This document shows positions 16,241 through 25,245 of a stretch of DNA of 64,000 bases, piece by piece. Position 1 is the first letter of the stretch; the number at the start of each line of letters is the position of its first letter. This DNA comes from Bacteroidales bacterium (lineage in GTDB: Bacteria; Bacteroidota; Bacteroidia; Bacteroidales; UBA12077): contig WTBR01000035.1 in the NCBI GenBank assembly GCA_013138975.1, positions 45,890 through 109,889 on the forward strand. The letters are read 5' to 3'. The notes below the pieces were generated by a model that was not told the origin of the DNA, made no database searches, and was given only the letters and a program-made list of their open reading frames with translations. The translations under genes were made by a program, and so were the position numbers.

Positions 16241-16533
16241 ATATAAAGACGTACTTAATGCCCGCAAGCAAATTTTCATTAATTTAAATATTAAGTAATT
16301 AGCCGTGGCACGGTTTACTAATATAGATGACATTTAATTATAATCAACATGCTGATTATTAATAAATTCGTACCACGCTTTGCGAATATAAAGACTTACC
16401 TAATATCCGCAAATAAATCTTCATTAATTTAAATATTAAGTATTTAGACGTACAACGGTTAACTAATATAGATGACATTTAATTATAATCAACTGCTAAT
16501 TATTAATAAATTCGCATCACGTTTGGCGAAATC
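16241..16533. repeat. 145-bp tandem repeat, two full copies plus the start of a third
   Basis: Units start at ATATAAAGAC (16241 and 16386) and again, imperfectly, at 16530. Inner blocks such as TTCATTAATTTAAATATTAAG and ATATAGATGACATTTAATTA are identical in both copies, and the remaining differences are scattered substitutions. Each unit contains a segment like ACCACGCTTTGCGAA. The repeat is non-coding and lies after the zinc-ribbon gene. Confidence 0.85.
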
Positions 16534-16736
16534 AAAGACGTATTTAAAATAGAGCCTCAAATGGATTTACAAACCCTACAGAGGCTTACTTTTTATATAT
16601 TGTTCATTTAAAATCGAAAATCCTGTCCTTAAAAGAATATTCATTCTTTGGTAAAAATGATCGCCCTTATGTTTTAAAACACCGAACAAATCAATATTCT
16701 TAAAACCCTCATTTACAATACACTTACACTTCATTA

Positions 16737-16750
16737 TTGATGTACATCAA
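16737..16750. promoter_or_regulatory. Fnr-like box TTGATGTACATCAA
   Basis: A perfect palindrome matching TTGAT-N4-ATCAA, about 160 bp upstream of the EB_dh-like lipoprotein start. It is one of a set of such boxes near the cytochrome genes and is probably bound by the Crp/Fnr protein encoded at 22959. Confidence 0.65.
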
Positions 16751-16908
16751 TGCTAACTAAAATAATTATCAATAGTTTTTCTTGAAAGAAGTCAATTTAT
16801 TCATTTTTCTTTGTAGCGGATATAAACATCTTTTTATCTTAATATCATTTATTCTTAATATTTAAAGTGAGAATGAATATTTTTTTTTTAAAACTAAACA
16901 TTAATAAT

Positions 16909-18156
16909 ATGAAAAAAATGAATTTAATTAAGTTAACTGGCATGCTTGCAATTGCAATTATGTTTTCGTTATCAAGTTGTAGTGACGATTCTACCGATGA
17001 CAATGGTAATGACAATGGTACTCCGGATAATACAGTAACAAGTACTTCTGAATTATTAGTTGAAAAATTTACTACTGCACCAAATTTAGATGGTGAAATT
17101 GACGCTATGTGGGGAGCAGCACAAAAATTAGTTGGAACAACTACAGTACCTAGTTTAGGTGCAAGAATGACTTATCTTAATTCTGATGGTGAAGGTACAG
17201 AAGAAGATCTTGGTTTATTTGATCCTTATGCAGGAGAAGCTTATGATTTTACATTACGTGCAGGATACACAGAAAGTGATATTTATTTCTTAATGGAATG
17301 GGCTGATGATAAAGATAGCAAAGACAGACAGTCTTGGTATTTTGATGCTACAGATAAACTTTGGAAAGGTGAGCACAAATATGCAAATGATTTAAATGAT
17401 AAATTTTATGAAGATAAATTTGCATTTCTATTCCCAATTGGAGATGTAACAGGATTTGATGCCGGATCTTGTTATTCAACTTGCCATGTTGCTACTTCTA
17501 TTAATAATCCAAAAGATAAGCACACAAGACATTATCTTACTACTGAAGGAGAAAAAATTGATATGTGGCACTGGAAACGTGTTAGAGGAACTTACTTAGG
17601 TCAAGTGGATGATCAAAAAATGGTTTATGACGATGCTACAGAAGGATCTTCTGCTAACGGAAGAGCTGGTGATGCAACAGGTAGTGGTGGATATTCAAAT
17701 AACTCACAAACTCTTGCTATAACAGGAACAACTACAGAAGTTAGTGTTCCAATGTATATTATTCCTGAAGAAACTGAATATTATTGGATTGATGCTGACC
17801 AAATTACTAACGGTACAGCTAAATTAATTACTGCTGTTGATGCTGAAGGTGTACTTTCTTATGAAGGCGGTGGAACAATTGATCCTGCAGACGGTGGTTT
17901 TAACCAAGGAACAGGTACTAAACGTATTCCTAGTGTTACAACAAAAGCATTTACTGAAGGTAGAGGTGATATTATGATATCAGCTGTTCATAATGGTACT
18001 GGTTGGGTTACTGAATTCAGTCGTAAATTAGATACAATGGACGAAGACGATGTTGTATTTGATGTTACTGCAGAAATTCCATTTGGCTTAGCCATTTTTA
18101 ACAATGCTGCAATTGCACATGCTATTAAAACAAATCTTGTTTTAACATTTGAATAA
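16909..18156 (+). CDS. Ethylbenzene-dehydrogenase-like haem-binding lipoprotein
   Basis: The lipoprotein signal ends LSSC. Behind it the sequence is acidic (SDDSTDDNGNDNG), resembling the lipoprotein export signal for surface exposure in Bacteroidota. ATG 16909 is preferred over the earlier in-frame ATG because it starts directly at the charged signal-peptide N-region (MKKMNLIKL). The body matches the EB_dh (DMSO-reductase-gamma-like) haem-binding fold: 'APNLDGEIDAMWGAA', 'FLMEWADDKDSKDRQSWYF', 'KFAFLFPIG'. It also carries a noncanonical CX3CH site (GSCYSTCHVA). It is probably a b/c-type electron carrier in the outer envelope. Its own Fnr-like box lies upstream. Confidence 0.8.
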   Translation: MKKMNLIKLTGMLAIAIMFSLSSCSDDSTDDNGNDNGTPDNTVTSTSELLVEKFTTAPNLDGEIDAMWGAAQKLVGTTTVPSLGARMTYLNSDGEGTEEDLGLFDPYAGEAYDFTLRAGYTESDIYFLMEWADDKDSKDRQSWYFDATDKLWKGEHKYANDLNDKFYEDKFAFLFPIGDVTGFDAGSCYSTCHVATSINNPKDKHTRHYLTTEGEKIDMWHWKRVRGTYLGQVDDQKMVYDDATEGSSANGRAGDATGSGGYSNNSQTLAITGTTTEVSVPMYIIPEETEYYWIDADQITNGTAKLITAVDAEGVLSYEGGGTIDPADGGFNQGTGTKRIPSVTTKAFTEGRGDIMISAVHNGTGWVTEFSRKLDTMDEDDVVFDVTAEIPFGLAIFNNAAIAHAIKTNLVLTFE

Positions 18157-18244
18157 TCAATAGAATAAGGATTAAATATCTTATGCACTACATAAATAGT
18201 AAATAAAATATAAAATCATAGATAATTAATTAGGTTTTTAATTT

Positions 18245-18274
18245 AAAGAGGGATGATTTTATCCCTCTTTTTTT
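18245..18274 (+). terminator. Rho-independent terminator
   Basis: Perfect 10-bp stem AAAGAGGGAT / ATCCCTCTTT with a 6-nt loop and a T-run, about 90 bp after the lipoprotein stop and before the next gene. Confidence 0.85.
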
Positions 18275-18305
18275 ATATATAAAGTAAAAAAAAACATTCA
18301 AAAAG

Positions 18306-19703
18306 ATGATTAGATTATTAAACAAGTTCGTTGAAAAATCATTCTTCCCTATTGTTTTTAAATATATCACAGGCGCCGTTTTTATTGCCTTACTAATTAT
18401 TGGTTTTTCTGCAAACTCTTCCGATTCGGCGTTATTAAAATATTTACGAAACTTTAATATTGCCAATCTTCTTGTTTGGTCGTATTGGTGGCCTATTATA
18501 ATTATTAGTGCTGTATTTTTTGGTAGAATTTGGTGCATGGTTTGTCCTATTGAACTAGTAACATCATTTTTTGCAAAAATTGGATTCAAAAAAGAAAGAC
18601 CTAAATGGATTAAATCCGGTTGGGCTATTACCATATTTTATATCATTATATTATTTATCGGAATAAATGGTTTTGCTATACACCGAAATCCATTTGCAAT
18701 GTCCATGTATTTGTTATCCATAACAATAGTCGCTGCATTTTCAGGCCTTATTTTTAAGAAAAATACATTCTGCCGATACATTTGCCCTGTTGGACATTTA
18801 CTAGGCTTATATTCGCGTTTTTCTTTTCTAGGATGGAGAGTAAAAGATAAAGAAACATGTAAAACTTGTAAAGACTTATCATGTATTAGCAATGATTATT
18901 CATACAATCATAAGGCTAAAAGCTGCGGTGTAGATTTATATCCTGCCAATATTAAAGACAACTCTAAATGTATTTTATGTGGTGGTTGTAGAAAAACCTG
19001 CGGTAAGTATCAAACTGAAGAAAATCCAAATAGACCAAATCCCGGATTTACAAAAATAAATATTAGCGATAGAGTATTTAATCTTACAAAACTTTCATTG
19101 GCTGAATCCTTTTTTGTACTGATTGTTTCTGGTTTTGTGATATATGAGGTCTTTGTAGAATGGAAGATCAGTAAATCATTAATCATGTATCTTCCCAATT
19201 TAATTGGACAAGAATTTAATATTAGCAATCCATTTTTATTTGGTATTCAGAAATGTATTTTACTTTACTTTCTTTTACCTCTTTTAATCTGGTTTATTCC
19301 ATTTATAGTTAATAAAAGAAAATCAAACTTAGGTTTTAAGGAATATATGAAGCATGCTGCTATCATATTTATTCCTATTATGGCTGCGGCACATATAATT
19401 AAAGCATTATTAAAAATGACTTCGAGGATTCCATATTTTGAGCATACATTCTCCGATGTATCCGGATTACAAAATACTCAACTGTTTTTAAATAATCAAA
19501 TTGAACTATTAAGTGTACCTTCATTTATTAATAATACTGTTTCATTAATAAACTTTGTTGTTATAGTAGCAGGTATCCTTCTTAGCTTTTTAGTTACCAA
19601 AAAATCTATTAAAGCTAATAATTTAAATAAAAATCTATACTTGATTCCGATTATTTATGGTTCCACATTCTTAATAATGCTTGTTCTGTGGCAACTTTCC
19701 TAA
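18306..19703 (+). CDS. NapH/NosR-like 4Fe-4S polytopic membrane protein
   Basis: About ten hydrophobic segments flank a central Fe-S domain. Two CP motifs typical of the NapH/NosR/CcoG group are present (WCMVCPIELV and CRYICPVGHLL). They are followed by ferredoxin-like cysteines (CKTCKDLSC, CILCGGCRKTC). These proteins move electrons from quinol or cytoplasmic donors across the membrane to periplasmic acceptors. The gene lies between the haem lipoprotein and the cytochrome-c synthase. It may feed the EB_dh-like lipoprotein or other cytochromes. The partner is inferred from position. Confidence 0.8.
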   Translation: MIRLLNKFVEKSFFPIVFKYITGAVFIALLIIGFSANSSDSALLKYLRNFNIANLLVWSYWWPIIIISAVFFGRIWCMVCPIELVTSFFAKIGFKKERPKWIKSGWAITIFYIIILFIGINGFAIHRNPFAMSMYLLSITIVAAFSGLIFKKNTFCRYICPVGHLLGLYSRFSFLGWRVKDKETCKTCKDLSCISNDYSYNHKAKSCGVDLYPANIKDNSKCILCGGCRKTCGKYQTEENPNRPNPGFTKINISDRVFNLTKLSLAESFFVLIVSGFVIYEVFVEWKISKSLIMYLPNLIGQEFNISNPFLFGIQKCILLYFLLPLLIWFIPFIVNKRKSNLGFKEYMKHAAIIFIPIMAAAHIIKALLKMTSRIPYFEHTFSDVSGLQNTQLFLNNQIELLSVPSFINNTVSLINFVVIVAGILLSFLVTKKSIKANNLNKNLYLIPIIYGSTFLIMLVLWQLS

Positions 19704-19789
19704 AAAATTAAATATAAAAAAATACAGATAATTTAGGAATACGTTTGTAGAATGTATTTATAACTCTTTTTTCTGCATACTAATAATAA

Positions 19790-19829
19790 AAAAGCTCCAA
19801 ACACTTTAAATAAAGTATTTGGAGCTTTT
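19790..19829. terminator. Bidirectional terminator between convergent genes
   Basis: AAAAGCTCCAAACACTTTA and TAAAGTATTTGGAGCTTTT form a long stem with A- and T-runs on both sides, between the convergent genes ending at 19703 and 19856. Confidence 0.85.
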
Positions 19830-19855
19830 GGCTTGTAAATCTTTTACTAAGTATT

Positions 19856-22800
19856 TTAAAATTTGCTCTTCTTATATTTCCAATATGCAAAAACAGATAA
19901 AGACACTATTAAGAAAATACTAACATAAACAAAATTAGGTACAGGAACAGGATCACCACCTGCATATGAATGTAATCCTGATAGGTAATAATTCACACCA
20001 AAATACGTCATTAAAACAGATGCAAATCCGAATAATGCCAATGCATTAAATGCAAAAAATCCTCTTAGTTCTTTAATCATTCCTGAGTGTGTTACAAATG
20101 CATACACAATTATAGTTATTAAAGACCAAGTTTCTTTTGGATCCCAGCCCCAATATCTTCCCCATGATTCATTAGCCCATATTGCACCTAAAAATGTACC
20201 TATGGTTAACAAATACAATCCAACGGTTAATGCTTTATAGTTTATAACTGTAAGCTCTTCAATTGTGGATTGAATATTTGATTTATTTCTCTCATTAGAC
20301 AATGAATAGAGAATTAATACAATCACTGCAATAATTGCGCCTATTCCTAAAAAACCATAACTACTAATAATTACAGAAACATGCAGGGTTAACCAGTATG
20401 ATTGCAGCACAGGAACCAAATTAGTAATTTGTGGATCCATAAAGCTAAAATGCGCAACCATTAAAGTAAATCCTCCTAAAACTGCTGCTGCTGCTAATAC
20501 AAATGACGAACGCTTAGCAAAAATAAATCCGGCTAAAATTGTAATCCATGAAATAAAAATCATTGATTCGTAGCCATTACTCATAGGTGCGTGCCCTGAA
20601 ACATACCAACGAATTCCAAGACCTAAAGCATGGAATAAAAATCCTCCTACCAGAAGTCCTGTAAAGATTTTAATTGTAAGTTTCGATTTTTTATTTTGTG
20701 CTATTATATTATAAATCAAAATAAATAAAAGCAGTAAACCTAAAGTAGCATAAAACGGAAACAGCTTTTCGTAAATCGCTGATTTATAATAAAATACCTC
20801 TGCCTTAACTTTTTTCTTACTTGGTAGTTCATATTGGGCAAAATTTCTTTGATAGTCATGAATTGACTTTATTACTTCATTGGCCTGTCCGTAGTTGCCT
20901 GAACTCGCTCCTACTTGTATTCCTTCGACAAACGAACTAATAACATTCTTTAAGTATAATGAGTTTTCACTGTTTGAAACAAGATTATATGCTTCTTTAG
21001 GTGCATGCCACTTTAAAGACTGATCGCCAACAGGGAAAATCTTCATAAATTCACCCAAATAAATCATATAGCAAATATTTAATCTTTCATCGACCTTTAT
21101 TATTTCTTTATCAAATTTATTTCTTGCACTGGCAGGTTTCGCATATGCAGCATCAACAAATTGTTTTATTTTATATGCATTCGTTTGCATGTCAACAATA
21201 TCGGTAAACGCAGCATAATTGCCACTAATTCCAACTATTTTTTTCACTTCATCATTAGATACTTTAATAACTGGTACTTGTTGCCAGTTTCCAAAATCCA
21301 AATACAAACCTAAAAATACTTGCATAGGTGAATACCCATCGTGTACAGTTTCTTTCGAAACTTTTCGCAGTATATCATTACTCAAAGTATAAAGCGGCTC
21401 TGTTCTTCCACTTTGATTCTGAACTAAAATCTTTCCGAATTCGTTTGCTAAAGATTTTTCAACTACCAGTTTTTGATTTTGAGAATTAGCAAAAAATGAA
21501 AAAGATAAAAACAAAATCAAGAAACTTGCTACTTTAACCGGCTTCGACTTAAAATAACTCTTTGTTACTTTTCTGAAAAGAGAATTTTTATTCATCATTG
21601 ATAATATTATAAAGAAGAAAAGTAAAAAATATCCGATGTAGGTTACAATCATTCCTGCAAAATCTCTACTTACTGTTAATATTGTTCCAAGTTCATCCTT
21701 ATGATATGATGATTGATAGAATCGCCATCCTTTATATTTTAATATATGATTCATATAAATAGAATAAGGCATATTTATACCCTCGCTTTCATCTATTAAA
21801 ATTACATCACTTTTATAAGATGATGGACTACTTGAACCTGGATATCGGTCTAAAATAAAATCTTCAAGTTTCAAACTAAATGGCAATTCCATTTCTAAAG
21901 GATTATAACTTATTTCAACTAAGTGCTCTCCGTTGTCAAATATTGCTTTGTTGTTATTTACTTGTCCACTCCATAAATATAACTCTGTAAATTTATTTCC
22001 ATAGTTTAATTCAAAGACTAAAGCATTTTTATTTGTTTGTTTTGTGTTTTTATCTACACTCACTGCTTTTACAGTTCCTTTTGCAGTAATCACATCAGGA
22101 ATTATTGAAATATCTTTTACTTTATATATTTTCATTCTTTCAAAAGATACTACCTCTCCTACTTCATGCTCGGTTTCTGTTTCCGACATCATACTTCTTT
22201 CGCTTATGGTATATCCTGATTGTATTTTATAAGCATCTCCTTCTAGAGTAATTCTAATATCAACAGAGTCTTTTTCAACAAAACCAATTAATACACCTCC
22301 AAATTTTTTGATTTCTCCTTCTGATAATATTATAGTATAACGCGTCAAACTGCCTTTAGAAACTAATAATGAAACTATGGGTTTTCCATTTTCAGAATCA
22401 ACAACTACTTCATCAGCATTTGATAAATTTGTTTTATATTTTAACTTGTAAACAACATTATCAATTTTAACTTTCTTGCTATATCTTTCTTTTTTAGTTG
22501 ACGTGAAGGTCATCTTTTTTGCATTGGAAAAAAGTATTGATCCATCTGTATTCTTTATGTCAAATTTCAAATAATTATCACGTGAAGCATATTCATTTTG
22601 AGTTGCACCTTCACGAATCTGAATTACACCTTCGAATCCAAAATAACGTGTAATTCCAGCTCCTATTATCATTAATACAAAAGCTGAATGAAAGAGCAAA
22701 ATAGTTAATTTCTTCCTTTTATATAATTTAAATTGAACTATTTGTCCTATTAAATTAACAATCATCAAAAGCATTAATAATTCAAACCATTTGGTATTGT

Positions 22801-22939
22801 ATACCATTATCTTAGCAGCTATAGCTCCAAAATCATTTTCATAAAATGTTGCAAAAGCCATTGACATTGCGAATACAAAAAATAAAACTCCCATAAACCA
22901 GGGAGTAAATAGAAAAATACCGTTCTTCTTTTTCATCAT
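19856..22939 (-). CDS. ccsBA: Cytochrome c synthase CcsBA (ResB-ResC fusion)
   Basis: System II cytochrome c biogenesis protein that exports haem and attaches it to CxxCH motifs in the periplasm. The N-terminal third is ResB/CcsB-like: four membrane segments, a large periplasmic domain and 'LPFSLKLEDFILDRYPG'. The C-terminal third is CcsA-like, with the haem-handling WWD motif (ESWGRYWGWDPKETWSLI), His in 'WYVSGHAPMSNGYES' and 'ALGGFTLMVAH'. At 1027 residues it is the full Bacteroidota-type fusion. It lies 20 bp after the Crp/Fnr gene and is probably cotranscribed with it. It should mature all the multihaem proteins encoded nearby, including any CX3CH sites. Confidence 0.95.
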   Translation of the reverse strand: MMKKKNGIFLFTPWFMGVLFFVFAMSMAFATFYENDFGAIAAKIMVYNTKWFELLMLLMIVNLIGQIVQFKLYKRKKLTILLFHSAFVLMIIGAGITRYFGFEGVIQIREGATQNEYASRDNYLKFDIKNTDGSILFSNAKKMTFTSTKKERYSKKVKIDNVVYKLKYKTNLSNADEVVVDSENGKPIVSLLVSKGSLTRYTIILSEGEIKKFGGVLIGFVEKDSVDIRITLEGDAYKIQSGYTISERSMMSETETEHEVGEVVSFERMKIYKVKDISIIPDVITAKGTVKAVSVDKNTKQTNKNALVFELNYGNKFTELYLWSGQVNNNKAIFDNGEHLVEISYNPLEMELPFSLKLEDFILDRYPGSSSPSSYKSDVILIDESEGINMPYSIYMNHILKYKGWRFYQSSYHKDELGTILTVSRDFAGMIVTYIGYFLLFFFIILSMMNKNSLFRKVTKSYFKSKPVKVASFLILFLSFSFFANSQNQKLVVEKSLANEFGKILVQNQSGRTEPLYTLSNDILRKVSKETVHDGYSPMQVFLGLYLDFGNWQQVPVIKVSNDEVKKIVGISGNYAAFTDIVDMQTNAYKIKQFVDAAYAKPASARNKFDKEIIKVDERLNICYMIYLGEFMKIFPVGDQSLKWHAPKEAYNLVSNSENSLYLKNVISSFVEGIQVGASSGNYGQANEVIKSIHDYQRNFAQYELPSKKKVKAEVFYYKSAIYEKLFPFYATLGLLLLFILIYNIIAQNKKSKLTIKIFTGLLVGGFLFHALGLGIRWYVSGHAPMSNGYESMIFISWITILAGFIFAKRSSFVLAAAAVLGGFTLMVAHFSFMDPQITNLVPVLQSYWLTLHVSVIISSYGFLGIGAIIAVIVLILYSLSNERNKSNIQSTIEELTVINYKALTVGLYLLTIGTFLGAIWANESWGRYWGWDPKETWSLITIIVYAFVTHSGMIKELRGFFAFNALALFGFASVLMTYFGVNYYLSGLHSYAGGDPVPVPNFVYVSIFLIVSLSVFAYWKYKKSKF

Positions 22940-22958
22940 ACTTTTTTCGTTTAATTAA

Positions 22959-23651
22959 TTATCCCATTTTAGAAACCATAATAAGTTTCTCCTTATTAAT
23001 AATTTTAATATTAGGGCATTTATCATCTATAATACTATCTTCAGAAAATTCTTTTAATATTCTAACAACACTTTCTTTTGCCATACCTGATAATTCACCT
23101 AATTCCTGTCTTGATAAAATCATCGTGAAATTATCTGAACCATGAACTTCATCTGCTAAATATATTAATGTTTCAGCCAATCGACCATGCATTTTTTTCT
23201 GTGTATGACTTAAAAATTTATAAAATGTACCAAGAGCCTTTCTACTTATATCCTGCAACCAACCTTCTGCAAATTTACTATTTTGACGCATAAGTTCTTT
23301 AAGTACATCCATTTTAACAAAACATGCAGACACATCGGTTAAGGCAGCAACTGAATAATGATGTCTTTCATCAACAAAAGTTCCCGGTCCAGCAATTAAT
23401 TGCTTCGGTTTAGCTATCCCCACCATCATTCTTTTATTATCGAAGCCCTCAATATAAATTTTTGCCATTCCATTACTTAAAAATACAGCATTTGAAGTTG
23501 GTGATCCTTGCTTAAAAATTATCTCACCGGGCTTGAAATCGGTCTTAAATTTATTCAAATTTACAATTTCAAGTTCCTTTTCCGTTAAATTTTTAAGGTT
23601 CTCCCACTCCAAATCACACTCTTCACATAATTCTTTTTTGGTTCTATCCAT
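22959..23651 (-). CDS. Crp/Fnr-family transcription regulator
   Basis: N-terminal cyclic-nucleotide-like beta-roll (FKPGEIIFKQGSPTSNAVFL) and a C-terminal winged helix with recognition helix 'SGMAKESVVRILKEF', which keeps the Glu and Arg that read the TGA core in Crp and Fnr. Cysteines C9 and C12 (KELCEECDLEW) plus one in 'SACFVKM' are arranged loosely like those of Fnr, but there are fewer than a classical [4Fe-4S] Fnr needs. The gene heads an operon with ccsBA. Its divergent promoter region (23652-23870) contains a perfect 22-bp palindrome with TTGAT-N4-ATCAA. It is therefore the best candidate regulator of the cytochrome genes here and possibly of itself. Confidence 0.88.
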   Translation of the reverse strand: MDRTKKELCEECDLEWENLKNLTEKELEIVNLNKFKTDFKPGEIIFKQGSPTSNAVFLSNGMAKIYIEGFDNKRMMVGIAKPKQLIAGPGTFVDERHHYSVAALTDVSACFVKMDVLKELMRQNSKFAEGWLQDISRKALGTFYKFLSHTQKKMHGRLAETLIYLADEVHGSDNFTMILSRQELGELSGMAKESVVRILKEFSEDSIIDDKCPNIKIINKEKLIMVSKMG

Positions 23652-23705
23652 TATATTTTTTTTAGGCGTGCAAAATACATAATAAGATATTCAAATCTTT
23701 TATTC

Positions 23706-23727
23706 CGTATTGATATATATCAATACG
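23706..23727. promoter_or_regulatory. Perfect 22-bp palindrome containing an Fnr-type box
   Basis: TTGATATATATCAA (23710-23723) is extended symmetrically by CGTA/TACG. It lies 55 bp upstream of the Crp/Fnr ATG and about 150 bp before the divergent hexahaem lipoprotein gene, so it could serve both. Confidence 0.75.
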
Positions 23728-23767
23728 AAAATTGATGTTAAATGTTCAACCCAATGATTATAATCAG

Positions 23768-23785
23768 TTGTTATTTGTGTAACAA
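23768..23785. promoter_or_regulatory. TTGTTA-N6-TAACAA palindrome (same class as the hydrogenase operators)
   Basis: The site contains TGTTATTTGTGTAACA, which fits the TGTTA-N6-TAACA pattern seen twice upstream of each hydrogenase operon. It lies 86 bp upstream of the ATG at 23871. This suggests the same redox regulator acts here. Confidence 0.5.
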
Positions 23786-23870
23786 TCAATTGCCAAAAAT
23801 AGCAAATAAAGACCTTTTATTCTTATTTTGTCTTTATAAATCATAATTCACTTAAATTTAAAAAATAGCT

Positions 23871-24977
23871 ATGAAAAAAACAATTAAATTATTAAGTATT
23901 CTGTTCCTTTTTGGTGCAATATTTATGTCTTGCGAAGGACCAGCAGGAATTGACGGTGTTGATGGTGTTGATGGTATTATCGGTGAAGCTGGCGGTGATG
24001 GAACCGCTATTTGTATGACTTGCCATAATGCAGGAACTGTTTATGCTGCAAAAGTAGATCAATTCAATGAAGGTGCTCACGCACTTGGAACATATTATTC
24101 TCGTGGTGAAGATTGTTCAGGATGTCACAGTACTGACGGATTTTTAGCACGTATGGATTTTACTTCTGCTGACGAAATCTTTGACTTAGACTTAACTGAT
24201 CAATCAGCAATTAGCTGTAGAGCTTGCCACATTGTTCACACTACTTATGATGAAACTGATTGGAATTTAACTTTTGCAGATCAAGTAACAGAAACAATTT
24301 TAGGTATTGATAATGCAGATGTTGCTTCGGGTGAATTTGAAGATATGGGTGATGTAAATATGTGTGTACAGTGTCACCAATCACGTAATCCTATAGAAGT
24401 ACCTAGTGCTACTTCTACAACTGATGTAAATATATCTCATTATTGGGGACCTCATCACGGACCTCAGGGAAGTATATTAAATTCTCAAGGTGGAGTTGAA
24501 GTAGGTACCGGATACCCAACAACAGCATTCAATCCAACAACTTCATTCGCTCATGATTGTATTAATTGCCATATGCCGAATGGTAATCACAATTTAGCTT
24601 TAGATGAATCAACTTGTACTTCTTGCCATAGTGACATTACAGATAAACTTGCTGCAATTCAAGATGAGGTTGAAGGTAAATTAACCGACTTAGGAAGAAC
24701 ATTAGCTGGATTAGGAGGTTTAGATCCTGATACTGAAACTGAAACTGTATGGAACGAAACTTTAGGAGAACATGTAGAAACTACTGACACTGTAGGATAC
24801 CATGCAATGGGCTCAGGTTATGGTGGATATGGAGACAATCCTGTTGCTGCAGACTTAGGAAGATGTGTATTTAATTATTTAATTATTGCTGAAGATCAGA
24901 GTATGGGAATTCATAACCCTGATTATATTATTACATTATTAGATAACACAATTACATTAGCTGAAACATTAAAATAA
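23871..24977 (+). CDS. Hexahaem c-type cytochrome lipoprotein with collagen-like N-terminal tract
   Basis: The lipoprotein signal ends IFMSC. Straight after the lipid Cys come Gly-x-y triplets (GPAGIDGVDGVDGIIG), a short collagen-like stalk. Six CxxCH haem sites follow: CMTCH, CSGCH, CRACH, CVQCH, CINCH and CTSCH. Additional His residues (for example HHGPQG) could serve as distal ligands. The C-terminal 100 residues lack haem sites. It is probably outer-membrane anchored and acts as an electron carrier. Both an Fnr-like box and a Rex-like site lie upstream. It is followed by the mono-haem lipoprotein and the beta-barrel. Confidence 0.88.
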   Translation: MKKTIKLLSILFLFGAIFMSCEGPAGIDGVDGVDGIIGEAGGDGTAICMTCHNAGTVYAAKVDQFNEGAHALGTYYSRGEDCSGCHSTDGFLARMDFTSADEIFDLDLTDQSAISCRACHIVHTTYDETDWNLTFADQVTETILGIDNADVASGEFEDMGDVNMCVQCHQSRNPIEVPSATSTTDVNISHYWGPHHGPQGSILNSQGGVEVGTGYPTTAFNPTTSFAHDCINCHMPNGNHNLALDESTCTSCHSDITDKLAAIQDEVEGKLTDLGRTLAGLGGLDPDTETETVWNETLGEHVETTDTVGYHAMGSGYGGYGDNPVAADLGRCVFNYLIIAEDQSMGIHNPDYIITLLDNTITLAETLK

Positions 24978-24996
24978 AAACATATTAAATTTTATT

Positions 24997-25031
24997 AAGG
25001 AGTTACTTTGTAAAACAAAGTAGCTCCTTTT
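24997..25031 (+). terminator. Rho-independent terminator
   Basis: AAGGAGTTACTTTGT and ACAAAGTAGCTCCTT form a 15-bp stem with one mismatch, closed by a 3-base loop and followed by a T-run, just after the hexahaem cytochrome gene. Confidence 0.85.
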
Positions 25032-25096
25032 TTTATAAAAAATAAAACGCATTTTTTTTAGAAGAATCGATTTAAAATAGAATACCTACTCTATAA

Positions 25097-25110
25097 TTGA
25101 TTAAAATCAT
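25097..25110. promoter_or_regulatory. Fnr-like box TTGATTAAAATCAT (one mismatch)
   Basis: Matches TTGAT-N4-ATCAA at 9 of 10 conserved positions, about 135 bp upstream of the lipoprotein ATG at 25246. Confidence 0.45.
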
Positions 25111-25245
25111 AATTAAAACAGTAACACGTCATATAAAAAAGTGATATTAAATAACTACATTGTTTTAACATAGAAAAACATTAATATTGTTCAAGATGTC
25201 GTTCAAAAAAAAATTAACTTCATAAAAAAATAAAGGATATATAAG

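Noticed and set aside
16241..16533. CRISPR array
   Set aside because: Only two long (145-bp) units with no short repeat/spacer alternation and no cas genes nearby.
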